The notes beneath the pieces were generated by a model. That model ran no database searches. It was not told the DNA's origin and was given only the letters and a program-made list of their open reading frames with translations. Source: Clostridiales bacterium (GTDB lineage Bacteria > Bacillota > Clostridia > Oscillospirales > Oscillospiraceae). From it: a DNA stretch of 64,000 bases. Numbering within the stretch: position 1 is the stretch's first letter; every line of letters starts with the position of its first letter. A program made the translations under genes and the position numbers. This document shows positions 14,558-22,110 of the stretch, one piece after another. Location of the stretch: contig CABIXV010000001.1 of NCBI GenBank assembly GCA_902362775.1, forward strand, positions 232,557 to 296,556, written 5' to 3'.

Positions 14558-15995
14558 ACTGCCGCTCTGCCTCCTGGGAGAGCGGGGGATGCCGACCCTC
14601 CAACGCTGTTAAGTCGCTGCCCTCCACCTTGGCATATGCCCGCTTCCGTACACACAGGAAGAAGATCAGATGGACCGCACCAGTGACCAGCCAACTGATG
14701 GGATAGGAGATGTACAGGCAGGAGGCTGTGTGATAGACCGGGAATATCACCGCCACCCACACCAGACGCAGGCCGCAGGCCCCCACTAGGGAGACCACCA
14801 TGGGAACCACCGAATAGCCGATCCCCCGAAGGACACCTACCAGCGTATCCATGATGCCGCAGATAAAATAGGGGCAGGCGATAAAAGACAACCGGATAAG
14901 CGCCTGGGCAATGACCTCATGCTCCCCGGCAGGGACATAGAAGCCAGCCAGAGTCTCGCCAAAGAAATAGGCAAGATTACCAAATACCAGGCCGCTTATG
15001 ACCGAAAAAGAGACGCACTGGACCGCGATGCGGTCCACTCGCTTGCACTTTCCGGCTCCGTAGTTCTGCCCCACAAAGGTGATGGCCGTCTGATAAAAGG
15101 CGTTCATGGCGGCGTAGACAAAGCCCTCAATGCTGGCGGAGGCAGAGGAGCCGGCGGCCAGCACTGGGTCATCAAAGGAGTTGATGGCCGACTGGATGAC
15201 CACGTTAGACAGGGAGAACACCACTCCCTGGCAGCCCGCCGGCAGACCCACCTGGAGGATACGGCGGATGACCGACCACTGAAGGCCCAGCTTATTCAAT
15301 TCCAACCGGAGAGCCCCCTCCTCCCGCACCAGGCACCAAACCACTAGAGCGGCGGAGATATACTGGGAGATGATAGTGGCCAGCGCCACACCGGCCACAT
15401 CCATATGCAGGACGATGACGAAAAACAGGTTTAGTACCACGTTGACTACGCCGGATAAAAAGAGAAAGTACAGGGGACGGCGGGTGTCCCCCTGAGCCCG
15501 CAGGATGGCCGCCCCAAAGTTGTAAGTAAGCAGGGCGGGCATCCCAAAGAAGTAGATGCGCAGGTAGACGGTGGCCAAGTCGATGACGTCGGTGGGGGAG
15601 GACATCCACTCTAGCAGCTGGCGGACCATGACTGTGCCGAACACCGTCATGACCACACCACTGATGAGCGCCAGGGTCATGGAGGTGTGGACGCTGCGGC
15701 TCACATTGTCGTGGCGCCCGGCCCCCAAATCTCTGGCTACCACCACATTGGTGCCCACGGAGAGGCCCACAAACAGATTGATCAGCAGGTTAATCAGGGC
15801 CGTATTGGACCCTACTGCCGCCAGGGCTTCCTTGCCGGCGAATTTACCCACCACCACTACGTCGGCGGCGTTGAACAGCAGCTGCAACAGACTGGAGGCC
15901 ATCAGCGGCAAAGCAAAGAGAAGGATCTTATCCGCTATGGACCCGTTGCACATATCGATCTCATATCGCCTCTTGACGCTCCTCTGTTTCAACAC
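14556..15995 (-). CDS. MATE family efflux transporter
   Basis: A 479-aa membrane protein with about 12 helices, in the two six-helix bundles of MATE Na+ or H+/multidrug antiporters. Visible family features include KILLFALPLMASSLLQLLFN, VVVGKFAGKEALAAVG and FVGQNYGAGK. The longest frame begins at a GTG (15995) followed directly by TTG; GGGAGAGG fits the TTG spacing better, so the start may be one codon in. It lies 34 bp after the NSS transporter stop and probably shares its transcript. Substrate unknown. Confidence 0.93.
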   Translation of the reverse strand: MLKQRSVKRRYEIDMCNGSIADKILLFALPLMASSLLQLLFNAADVVVVGKFAGKEALAAVGSNTALINLLINLFVGLSVGTNVVVARDLGAGRHDNVSRSVHTSMTLALISGVVMTVFGTVMVRQLLEWMSSPTDVIDLATVYLRIYFFGMPALLTYNFGAAILRAQGDTRRPLYFLFLSGVVNVVLNLFFVIVLHMDVAGVALATIISQYISAALVVWCLVREEGALRLELNKLGLQWSVIRRILQVGLPAGCQGVVFSLSNVVIQSAINSFDDPVLAAGSSASASIEGFVYAAMNAFYQTAITFVGQNYGAGKCKRVDRIAVQCVSFSVISGLVFGNLAYFFGETLAGFYVPAGEHEVIAQALIRLSFIACPYFICGIMDTLVGVLRGIGYSVVPMVVSLVGACGLRLVWVAVIFPVYHTASCLYISYPISWLVTGAVHLIFFLCVRKRAYAKVEGSDLTALEGRHPPLSQEAERQ

Positions 15996-16029
15996 AGACC
16001 TCTCCCTTCCAATTTCTCAAATTCCTCAC

Positions 16030-17364
16030 TCAGCCAATCCCGTGGAACACAAATCCCAGAATGACCACCAAGATCGTCAAGGGTACATAGACATACTTTC
16101 CCACAGGACCAAACGCCCTGCTCAGTGGCTTTTGCCTGCCGGTCTCCAGTTCTTTCCGAAGCTTGCTCCACCCCAGCACATAGTAGATGGAGATGGCACC
16201 CAGCACAGCTCCGATGGGAACCACTTGGATGGTGATAAAGTCCATCCAAGCTCCTACCCGCTCCTCTGACTCCATGAAGATCCCTACTCCAATTGTCAGT
16301 GCAGAGCAGATGACTACCGCCGTCTTTCTCCCCAGCTTGAAGTGTGTCTGCCAGCTCTCGGACACGGCCTCAAACATATTGATCAGAGAGGTAAGACCGG
16401 CAAACAGGACTGACAGGAAGAAAAACGCGGCAAACAGCCGGCCCATAGGCATCTGCTGGAACACGGTGGGCAGAGTGATGAACATGAGAGGCGGGCCGGA
16501 TTTCACGTCTAGGCCATAGGCAAAGACAGCCGGCATGATGGCCAAGGCGGACAGCAGGGCGGCCATGGTATCAAAGATCGCCGTCCGCAGGGACGCCTTG
16601 GGGATATCCTCCTTCTTGTCCAAATAAGCCCCGTACACGATCATGCCAGAGCCAGTGATAGACAGGGAGAAAAAAGCCTGCCCCATGGCCATGACCCAGG
16701 TGTATGGCTCCAGCAGCTTGGACCAGTCTGGGACCAGCAGGAAGCGGTAGCCCTCTCCCGCCCCAGGTAAAGTAGCCACCCAGATGGCCAGAATGATGAA
16801 CAGGACATAGAACAAGGGCATTAGGATACGGCTCACCTTTTCGATACCAGAGGTGACGCCGAACATCAGCACCAGGCAGACCATAGCTATCACTACGGTA
16901 TGCCACAGGGGATTGCCAAAGTGAGAGGCGGCCGCCGTGAAGAAGGCGGTGGGCTCCGCCGTCATCAAAGTTCCGGACAGGGCGCCGGCCAGGCTGTTGA
17001 GCACCCAGCCCAGAATGACGGCATAGCCGATGGCGATACCCAGGGATCCCATCAGAGGCAGCCAGCTGACCACGCTGCCCACCCGCTTCAGTCTAGGGTC
17101 CCGCTCCTGAAAGCACCGCTCATAGGCGCCGATGGTCCCAGTACCCGCCAGACGGCCGATGCCGAACTCAGCGGACAGGCCCACCCAGCCAAACAGGAAA
17201 ACGAACAGCAGATAGGGGATCAGGAAGGCCGCCCCTCCATACTGGCCCAGCCGATAGGGAAACAGCCAGATGTTACCCAGCCCCACAGCCGAACCAACAC
17301 AGGCGATGACAAAGCCTATGGAGGAACTAAATCCCCCGTTCTGGTGTTTTTTCTGATTTGCCAT
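16030..17364 (-). CDS. Sodium-dependent transporter, NSS (SNF) family
   Basis: A 444-aa Na+-coupled importer of amino acids or related compounds, LeuT fold. The N-terminus shows the Na+/substrate motif GSAVGLGNIWLFPYRLGQYGG in helix 1, with helix-6 region YGLDVKSGPPLMFITLP. About 11-12 membrane segments are expected, as in bacterial NSS proteins. AGGAGA lies ~10 nt before the ATG. The neighbouring MATE gene follows at 34 bp. Confidence 0.94.
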   Translation of the reverse strand: MANQKKHQNGGFSSSIGFVIACVGSAVGLGNIWLFPYRLGQYGGAAFLIPYLLFVFLFGWVGLSAEFGIGRLAGTGTIGAYERCFQERDPRLKRVGSVVSWLPLMGSLGIAIGYAVILGWVLNSLAGALSGTLMTAEPTAFFTAAASHFGNPLWHTVVIAMVCLVLMFGVTSGIEKVSRILMPLFYVLFIILAIWVATLPGAGEGYRFLLVPDWSKLLEPYTWVMAMGQAFFSLSITGSGMIVYGAYLDKKEDIPKASLRTAIFDTMAALLSALAIMPAVFAYGLDVKSGPPLMFITLPTVFQQMPMGRLFAAFFFLSVLFAGLTSLINMFEAVSESWQTHFKLGRKTAVVICSALTIGVGIFMESEERVGAWMDFITIQVVPIGAVLGAISIYYVLGWSKLRKELETGRQKPLSRAFGPVGKYVYVPLTILVVILGFVFHGIG

Positions 17365-17526
17365 ACTCTGATTCTCCTAATTTCTAGTTTCACTTTTTAA
17401 AAGATCTGCTCCAGCGAATCAGTTTTTTATACTATCACAAAAGGAATGGACTGTCCAGTACAAATGTCCGTCCCTAAGGTCTCTGTCTGCCGCAACAGAC
17501 CGAGAGTCCTATTTCGATCTTCAAGC
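17365..17526. other. AT-rich spacer between HNH and NSS genes
   Basis: 160 bp with no gene. TATAAA read leftward at about 17428 may be the NSS -10 box, but no convincing -35 is seen. No strong terminator for the HNH gene is visible. Confidence 0.4.
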
Positions 17527-18129
17527 CTATTTCTTGTTTGAGAGTTCCTCTTGCAATATATCCAACATATTCATGGTCTTTGTCGACCAGGAGATCGTAG
17601 TGCCGTGTAGGCCGCTCCTCTCCTGAATTTTTTGTCTCAATTCAAATATCTTTTCCATATCGATATCCAGCTCAGTGGATCGCTTCACCAGGTCGTCATA
17701 ATCAACCCCTTTTATGTTAGCGGCTTTTTTCATTTCCCGCTCTATGATCTTAGCCCAGTTTTCATTTCTGATCCTATATCGGACCCAGGCAAAAAAGATT
17801 TTCGGGTTCGTCGTATCTGGAGAATCAGCGTGGCAGTTTGGACACAGAAGGAACAGATTCCCCGGGCTATCGTCACCTCCTTTTGACTTTGGGACAATGT
17901 GAGCTTTGTCCAACAGGCGGTCTCCATTCCACAACGCCCTCAGTGTCTTTGCATCCGCTGTCTGAAAGGGCGGCATATGACAGGCCCAGCAGAATATCTC
18001 ATCCGGCAGTTCTGTAATCTTTACTGCGTCATCCCCCAGTGTGCAATCGTTGATCCTCTTGATCTCAAAATCTTTAGTAATCGCTTTATCGGACCAATAC
18101 ATATATATCTCATACTTTTTTGTCTTCAT
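17527..18129 (-). CDS. HNH endonuclease domain protein
   Basis: A 200-aa protein with a zinc-ribbon HNH nuclease core: C47-x2-C50, then KAHIVPKSKGG (catalytic-type H77), N91 and CPNCH (C96, C99, H100). A Lys/Glu-rich helical tail follows. The ATG at 18129 has AAGGAGGAG six nt upstream, overlapping the end of rlmD, so the annotated start is not the earlier in-frame Met. The gene is visibly more AT-rich than its neighbours and has no partner methylase or helicase, which suggests recent acquisition. Target and role (defence, mobile DNA, repair) cannot be told from sequence. Confidence 0.88.
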   Translation of the reverse strand: MKTKKYEIYMYWSDKAITKDFEIKRINDCTLGDDAVKITELPDEIFCWACHMPPFQTADAKTLRALWNGDRLLDKAHIVPKSKGGDDSPGNLFLLCPNCHADSPDTTNPKIFFAWVRYRIRNENWAKIIEREMKKAANIKGVDYDDLVKRSTELDIDMEKIFELRQKIQERSGLHGTTISWSTKTMNMLDILQEELSNKK

Positions 18130-18139
18130 ATGCTCCTCC

Positions 18140-19507
18140 TTAACCAACATCGATCTCCGACTCCCGCGACAGAAGCACCACCGTTTCCACATGGGCGGTC
18201 CGTGGAAACAGATCCACCCCCTGTGCCTTCACCGCCCGATAGCCCAGCTCCCCAAACCGCCTCACATCCCTGGACAGGGTGGCCGGATCACAGGACACAT
18301 AGACGATCCGTTCCGGAGCCATGCCGGCCAGGATGGCAGGCACCTCCGGTTGGAGCCCCTTCCGGGGCGGGTCCACACAGATGACCTGGGGGCGAACTCC
18401 CTCCCCACTTAGCCTGGCGGCCACCGCCCCGGCGTCACCGCAGAAAAACTCTGTGTTTTCCACGCCGTTTCTCCTGGCGTTCTCTCTGGCGTCCTGGATG
18501 GCCTGGGGAACAATCTCCGCGCCGATCACTTTTGCGGCCCTCCGGGAGAGGGCCAGGGAGATGGTGCCGATGCCGCAGTACAGATCCAGCACGGTCTCCC
18601 TTCCGGTCAGGGCGGCAAAGTCCAGAGCCACAGCGTATAGCTGCTCTGTCTGTGCCCGGTTGATCTGGAAAAAGGATGGCACAGACAGGCGGAAGGTATA
18701 GGCGCACAGCTCCTCCTCCAGATAGTCCCTCCCCCAGAGGGTGTGGTACTCCGGACCCAGGATGACGTTGGTGTCCGCCGGGTTGACATTGAGCACCACA
18801 CCTACTACACCTGGCTCGCACTCCCGCAGGGCTGACACCAGTCGGTCCGCACCGGGCAGCACAGGCTTCCAGGCCACGACACAGACCAGCGCCTCACCCC
18901 TACTGTTGGTCCGAACATAGAGGTGGCGCACGACGAACCGGCCCTCCATATGATACTCGGAGGGGAGATGAGCCGCCCATTCTTCAAAGGCGCGTTGGAG
19001 GCGCGAGACCCGCTCCGGCTGAAGCAGGCAGTCCTCCACCTCCAACACTTGGTGGCTCCTGGCCCGGTAATAACCCGCCCGGACCCTGTCTTCCGCTCGA
19101 TCCACCGGGAATTGGACCTTGTTTCGATAGCGGTCGGGCTTCTCTGCCCCCAGCACCGGGGGCAGCTCCAGTCTTACGCCGCCTACCCGCTCCAGGGCGT
19201 CGGCGATGCGCTGCCCCTTGGCCCGAAGCTCCTCGTCGTAAGTCATGTGTCGGAACTGGCAGCCACCGCATCTGCCGAAAACAGGGCAACCGGGTTCCAA
19301 CCGCTCCGGCGACGGCCGCAACAGCTCCACTCCCCGGCCCCAGGCCACCGTCTTATTCACCTTCTCTAACCGGACGTTCCATCGCTCGCCCGCGATGGTA
19401 AAGGGCACAAAGACCACCCGGCCCTCCAGCCGGGCCACCCCCATCCCCTCCGCGGTGTATCCGGTGATATCCAAGGCGTGGATACTATTCTTCTTCCAAT
19501 CCGCCAT
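18140..19507 (-). CDS. rlmD: 23S rRNA (uracil-C5)-methyltransferase, RlmD/RumA type
   Basis: A 455-aa SAM-dependent RNA methyltransferase making 5-methyluridine in 23S rRNA (or tRNA, in some members). An N-terminal TRAM domain (residues ~8-65) is followed by a 4Fe-4S cluster site at C74, C80 and C83 (CPVFGRCGGC) and the Cys of EVEDCLLQ. The SAM motif is VLDLYCGIGTISLALS. The catalytic region has VDPPRKG and the nucleophilic Cys in VYVSCDPATLSRD. The ATG at 19507 gives the usual family length; an upstream Met would add 21 unlikely residues. The exact rRNA position cannot be assigned. Confidence 0.93.
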   Translation of the reverse strand: MADWKKNSIHALDITGYTAEGMGVARLEGRVVFVPFTIAGERWNVRLEKVNKTVAWGRGVELLRPSPERLEPGCPVFGRCGGCQFRHMTYDEELRAKGQRIADALERVGGVRLELPPVLGAEKPDRYRNKVQFPVDRAEDRVRAGYYRARSHQVLEVEDCLLQPERVSRLQRAFEEWAAHLPSEYHMEGRFVVRHLYVRTNSRGEALVCVVAWKPVLPGADRLVSALRECEPGVVGVVLNVNPADTNVILGPEYHTLWGRDYLEEELCAYTFRLSVPSFFQINRAQTEQLYAVALDFAALTGRETVLDLYCGIGTISLALSRRAAKVIGAEIVPQAIQDARENARRNGVENTEFFCGDAGAVAARLSGEGVRPQVICVDPPRKGLQPEVPAILAGMAPERIVYVSCDPATLSRDVRRFGELGYRAVKAQGVDLFPRTAHVETVVLLSRESEIDVG

Positions 19508-19568
19508 GAGGCCACCCCACTTTCTTTTCAGCAATACTATATCATGTCCCGTCTCTGTGGTAAAGGAC

Positions 19569-19601
19569 AAAAAGGGGCGCCCGGACCAGTCCGGACGCCC
19601 C
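19569..19601 (-). terminator. Terminator of the glycine-riboswitch AGCS gene
   Basis: A 13-bp stem with one G-U pair (19574-19586 with 19589-19601) and a very short loop, followed by T5 on the minus strand. Confidence 0.88.
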
Positions 19602-19622
19602 CTGGAGAGGGACAGGCTCGTA

Positions 19623-21038
19623 TTACTTTTTCACACCCACACCGTGAGTGGTCCTGACCACCAGACCGGTCAGGGCGAAGAGGGCAATGGCGTTGGGGAT
19701 AACCATCAGGTTGTTGAACATATCAGTCAGCTCCCACACAAAGTCGCTTCCGGTCACAGTACCCAGGAAAATAAACCCAAGCGCCAGGATCGAGTAGACT
19801 ACGGCGCCCTTCTTGCCGAACAGATAGACTACGTTGATCTTGCCAAACAGATTCCAGCTCAGGATAGTAGAGAAGGCGAAGAAGAACAGACAGATGGCCA
19901 CGAACATAGCCCCCGCCTCGGCGCCAAAGACGGAGCCGAAGGCGGTCTGGGCCAGGTTGGTCTTATTCAGTACCTGGCTGGCGGCGGCCGCGCCGCACTC
20001 GGCCAGCGGCCCGCCGGGGGTATACAGGGTGGAGATGACCACAAGAGCATTCAGAGTCAGCACCACAAAGGTATCCATGAATACACCGATCATAGCCACC
20101 ACTCCCTGATCGTGGGGGTCGGTAACATTGGCCTGGGCGTGGGCGTGGGGGGTGGAGCCCATGCCGGCCTCGTTGGAGAACAGGCCCCGCTTCGCGCCCT
20201 GACTGATGGCCTCCTTCAAGGCGTAGCCGAAAGCGCCGCCGATGATGGCCTGGGGCTGGAAGGCGTACTGAAAGATCATGGCGAAGGTGGCGGGGATATA
20301 CTGGATGCGGGCGGCAAGGACACCCAGTCCGCCTACCAGGAAAATCACAGCCATGATGGGGACCAGCTTTTCAGTGACAGAGGCCAGCCGCTGTACACCA
20401 CCCACGAAGATGAAGCCACAGATGACTACCAGCACGATGCCCACGATCCAGGAGGGCACACCGAAGGCTGTTTCAAAGGTGGAGCCGATAGAGTTGGACT
20501 GAACCATGCAGCCCATGAAGCCCAGGGCCAGGATGATGGCCACAGCAAAGAATCCGGCTAGGAACTTGCCGAAGCCGCCCTTAAAGGCAGTCGTGATGTA
20601 GTAAACGGGCCCGCCCTTGTAGGAGCCATCGTCGCTCTTCTGCCTGGTCTGGATAGCCAGGGTGGCTTCCGCGTAGATGGTAGCCATACCAAAGAAGGCG
20701 ATGACCCACATCCAGAAGATGGCGCCGGGGCCACCGGCCAGGATGGCCCCCGATCCGCCCACGATGTTGCCGGTGCCCACCTGGGCCGCGATGGCGGTAG
20801 CTAAGGCCTGGAAGGAACTCATGCCGTGCTCCTGTTTTCCGCCGTGGAGGGACAGGTTCCCAAAAACCTTTCTCATCCCCTCCCCAAAGCAGCGCACCTG
20901 GACAAAGCGGGTCTTGATGGAGTACCAGAGACCGACTCCGATGAGCAGGAAGACCAGGATATAGTTGGACAAATAGGTATTAATGCTTACTACGACAGGA
21001 TATAGTGCCGATTCCATGGACGCAACCAATTCTTGCAT
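19623..21038 (-). CDS. Alanine/glycine:cation symporter (AGCS), under glycine riboswitch
   Basis: A 471-aa membrane symporter. Signatures: QVGTGNIVGGSGAILAGGPG, FWMWVIAFFGMATIYAEATLA and SNEAGMGSTPHAHAQANV. It is about the length of the family and related to, but clearly different from, the copy at 1-1278. The ATG follows GAGAGGAAAG by about 9 nt. The leader contains a tandem glycine riboswitch and two terminator hairpins, so glycine is the likely cargo and signal. Whether it imports or exports glycine under these conditions is inference. Confidence 0.96.
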   Translation of the reverse strand: MQELVASMESALYPVVVSINTYLSNYILVFLLIGVGLWYSIKTRFVQVRCFGEGMRKVFGNLSLHGGKQEHGMSSFQALATAIAAQVGTGNIVGGSGAILAGGPGAIFWMWVIAFFGMATIYAEATLAIQTRQKSDDGSYKGGPVYYITTAFKGGFGKFLAGFFAVAIILALGFMGCMVQSNSIGSTFETAFGVPSWIVGIVLVVICGFIFVGGVQRLASVTEKLVPIMAVIFLVGGLGVLAARIQYIPATFAMIFQYAFQPQAIIGGAFGYALKEAISQGAKRGLFSNEAGMGSTPHAHAQANVTDPHDQGVVAMIGVFMDTFVVLTLNALVVISTLYTPGGPLAECGAAAASQVLNKTNLAQTAFGSVFGAEAGAMFVAICLFFFAFSTILSWNLFGKINVVYLFGKKGAVVYSILALGFIFLGTVTGSDFVWELTDMFNNLMVIPNAIALFALTGLVVRTTHGVGVKK

Positions 21039-21060
21039 TTGATACTCTTTCCTCTCCTAC

Positions 21061-21100
21061 AAAAATAAAAACGGAACGACCGAATAAACCGACCGCTCCG
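21061..21100 (-). terminator. Terminator in the AGCS leader (likely riboswitch expression platform)
   Basis: An 11-bp stem with several G-U pairs (21072-21082 with 21090-21100), then TTTTTATTTTT on the minus strand. It ends 23 bp before the AGCS start codon, so transcription must pass it to reach the gene. Confidence 0.85.
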
Positions 21101-21133
21101 GAGAATACACACCCAGCGCACCTGCGCACGTGT

Positions 21134-21161
21134 AAAACAGATGCCCACAGGGCATCTGTTT
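21134..21161 (-). terminator. Second hairpin directly after the glycine aptamers
   Basis: A perfect 11-bp stem AACAGATGCCC/GGGCATCTGTT with a 3-nt loop and TTTT on the minus strand, starting directly after aptamer 2. It may be the switching terminator, with the hairpin at 21061-21100 as a back-up. Confidence 0.75.
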
Positions 21162-21350
21162 CCTCTGTCCTTTTGCCTGAGAGATTAACGGGACACGCCG
21201 CCCCGCCTTGCACCTTCGGCACTCGTTTTCGAGTTTCTCCAGAGTTACATCCGCATCCAGTCCTCATCCCCTCTGGGGACACCTGAGAGTGTTACTCCTT
21301 CGGCATGCCGTCTGGCCATTTTCCTGGATACTTCGTCTGTCCTATTCAGT
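21162..21350 (-). promoter_or_regulatory. Tandem glycine riboswitch (gcvT type)
   Basis: On the minus strand two consecutive aptamers each show the glycine signature. The first has GCCGAAGGAGTAACA then CTCTCAGGTG; the second has GCCGAAGGTGCAAGG, then CTCTCAGGCAAAAGGACAG. It lies between a good promoter and an AGCS symporter gene, the classic context. Tandem aptamers of this class bind glycine; two terminator hairpins follow. Confidence 0.95.
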
Positions 21351-21359
21351 TGCTCCGTT

Positions 21360-21388
21360 ACCATACCACACCCGGCGGATTTTGTCAA
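21360..21388 (-). promoter_or_regulatory. Promoter of the glycine riboswitch transcript
   Basis: Minus strand TTGACA (21383-21388), 17-bp spacer, TATGGT (21360-21365), giving a start near 21353, just ahead of the first aptamer. Confidence 0.85.
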
Positions 21389-21517
21389 CCTCTGGTGGAC
21401 ATTTATTCTCTCACAGTGGAATTTCTGTGTGCCGGGCCTTGTTTTTTGTGCAGTCCGCCTTGAAAAGAGGCATTCTTCCAGACTCTCGCCTCTGTTTTCC
21501 CTCTTTTAAATTTTTCA

Positions 21518-21546
21518 TTGATAAATTCCCTCGGATATAGTAAAAT
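21518..21546 (+). promoter_or_regulatory. Promoter of the SRP RNA gene
   Basis: TTGATA (21518-21523), 17-bp spacer, TAAAAT (21541-21546). The start would be near 21554, in line with the 5' part of the RNA. Confidence 0.8.
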
Positions 21547-21553
21547 ACATAAT

Positions 21554-21826
21554 AGCGTTGTTCCGCTTCGGCGCGGAGCAAGGCCGCACTAGTCGGGGAG
21601 ATAGCGGTGCCCTATACCCGCAATCCGCTACAGCGGGGATGAATCCCGGCCCCCGGACGTGTAATGTGTCGTCTGCCCTGGATAAGCAGTGATGATAGAC
21701 CGGTCCCGCGCAACGGGGTCCCGTGAACCGTGTCAGGCGGGGAACCGAGCAGCACTAAGCGGTCCGCTCCGTGTGCCGTGGGGTCACTGTTCTTGAGCCG
21801 GCTGTCCAGGTAACGGGCATATTTCA
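21554..21826 (+). ncRNA. ffs: Signal recognition particle RNA, large bacterial type
   Basis: The RNA scaffold of the signal recognition particle, which targets membrane and secreted proteins with Ffh. The 5' Alu-like part reads GGGGAGATAGCGGTGCCCT and CCGCAATCCGCTACAGCGG, as in Bacillus-type ~270-nt SRP RNAs. The Ffh-binding helix 8 has GTCAGGCGG, a GGAA tetraloop (21741-21744) and CCGAGCAGC. Length and the position immediately upstream of dnaX match the usual Firmicute order. The ends are estimates (within ~10 nt at the 5' end, ~20 nt at the 3' end). Confidence 0.93.
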
Positions 21827-21863
21827 CGCTTCAAAGGCCGGTGTGCGGTCTTACTCCGCGTCG

Positions 21864-22040
21864 AAGCAAACTCCATATCATTCGTACTGCCGCAAGCGGC
21901 AGTCCTCACTCATTTCGTTGCTTCTCCTTTTCCAAAGGACACCCGCTCCGCTGGGCTGTCCTTTGGGGGCCGATTACGGCCCTCTTTTTCCTGCAAACTC
22001 CATATTATTCCTACTGCCGCAAGCGGCAGTCCTCATCCAT
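21864..22040 (+). repeat. Imperfect 48-bp direct repeat with a conserved hairpin
   Basis: Copies at 21866-21913 and 21993-22040 match at 44 of 48 positions. Each contains the perfect hairpin ACTGCCGCAAGCGGCAGT preceded by GCAAACTCCATAT. The copies flank a strong hairpin and a terminator downstream of the SRP RNA. No coding content. Confidence 0.85.
21932..21990 (+). terminator. Hairpin plus terminator downstream of SRP RNA
   Basis: First a strong hairpin (CCAAAGGACA 21932-21941 with TGTCCTTTGG 21957-21966). Then GGGCCG-ATTA-CGGCCC (21967-21982) followed by TCTTTTTC: an intrinsic terminator for the SRP RNA transcript. Confidence 0.85.
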
Positions 22041-22064
22041 TCTGTGGTTTTTGTTTTTAAATTG

Positions 22065-22093
22065 GCTCCGCCCCAAACGGCGGGGCTGTTTTT
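22065..22093 (+). terminator. Terminator just before dnaX
   Basis: An 8-bp stem GCTCCGCC/GGCGGGGC (22065-22072 with 22079-22086, one G-U pair) followed by TGTTTTT. It ends 18 bp before the dnaX ATG, so it may tune read-through from the SRP RNA into dnaX. Confidence 0.7.
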
Positions 22094-22110
22094 CTCCGTG
22101 AGGTGATTTG

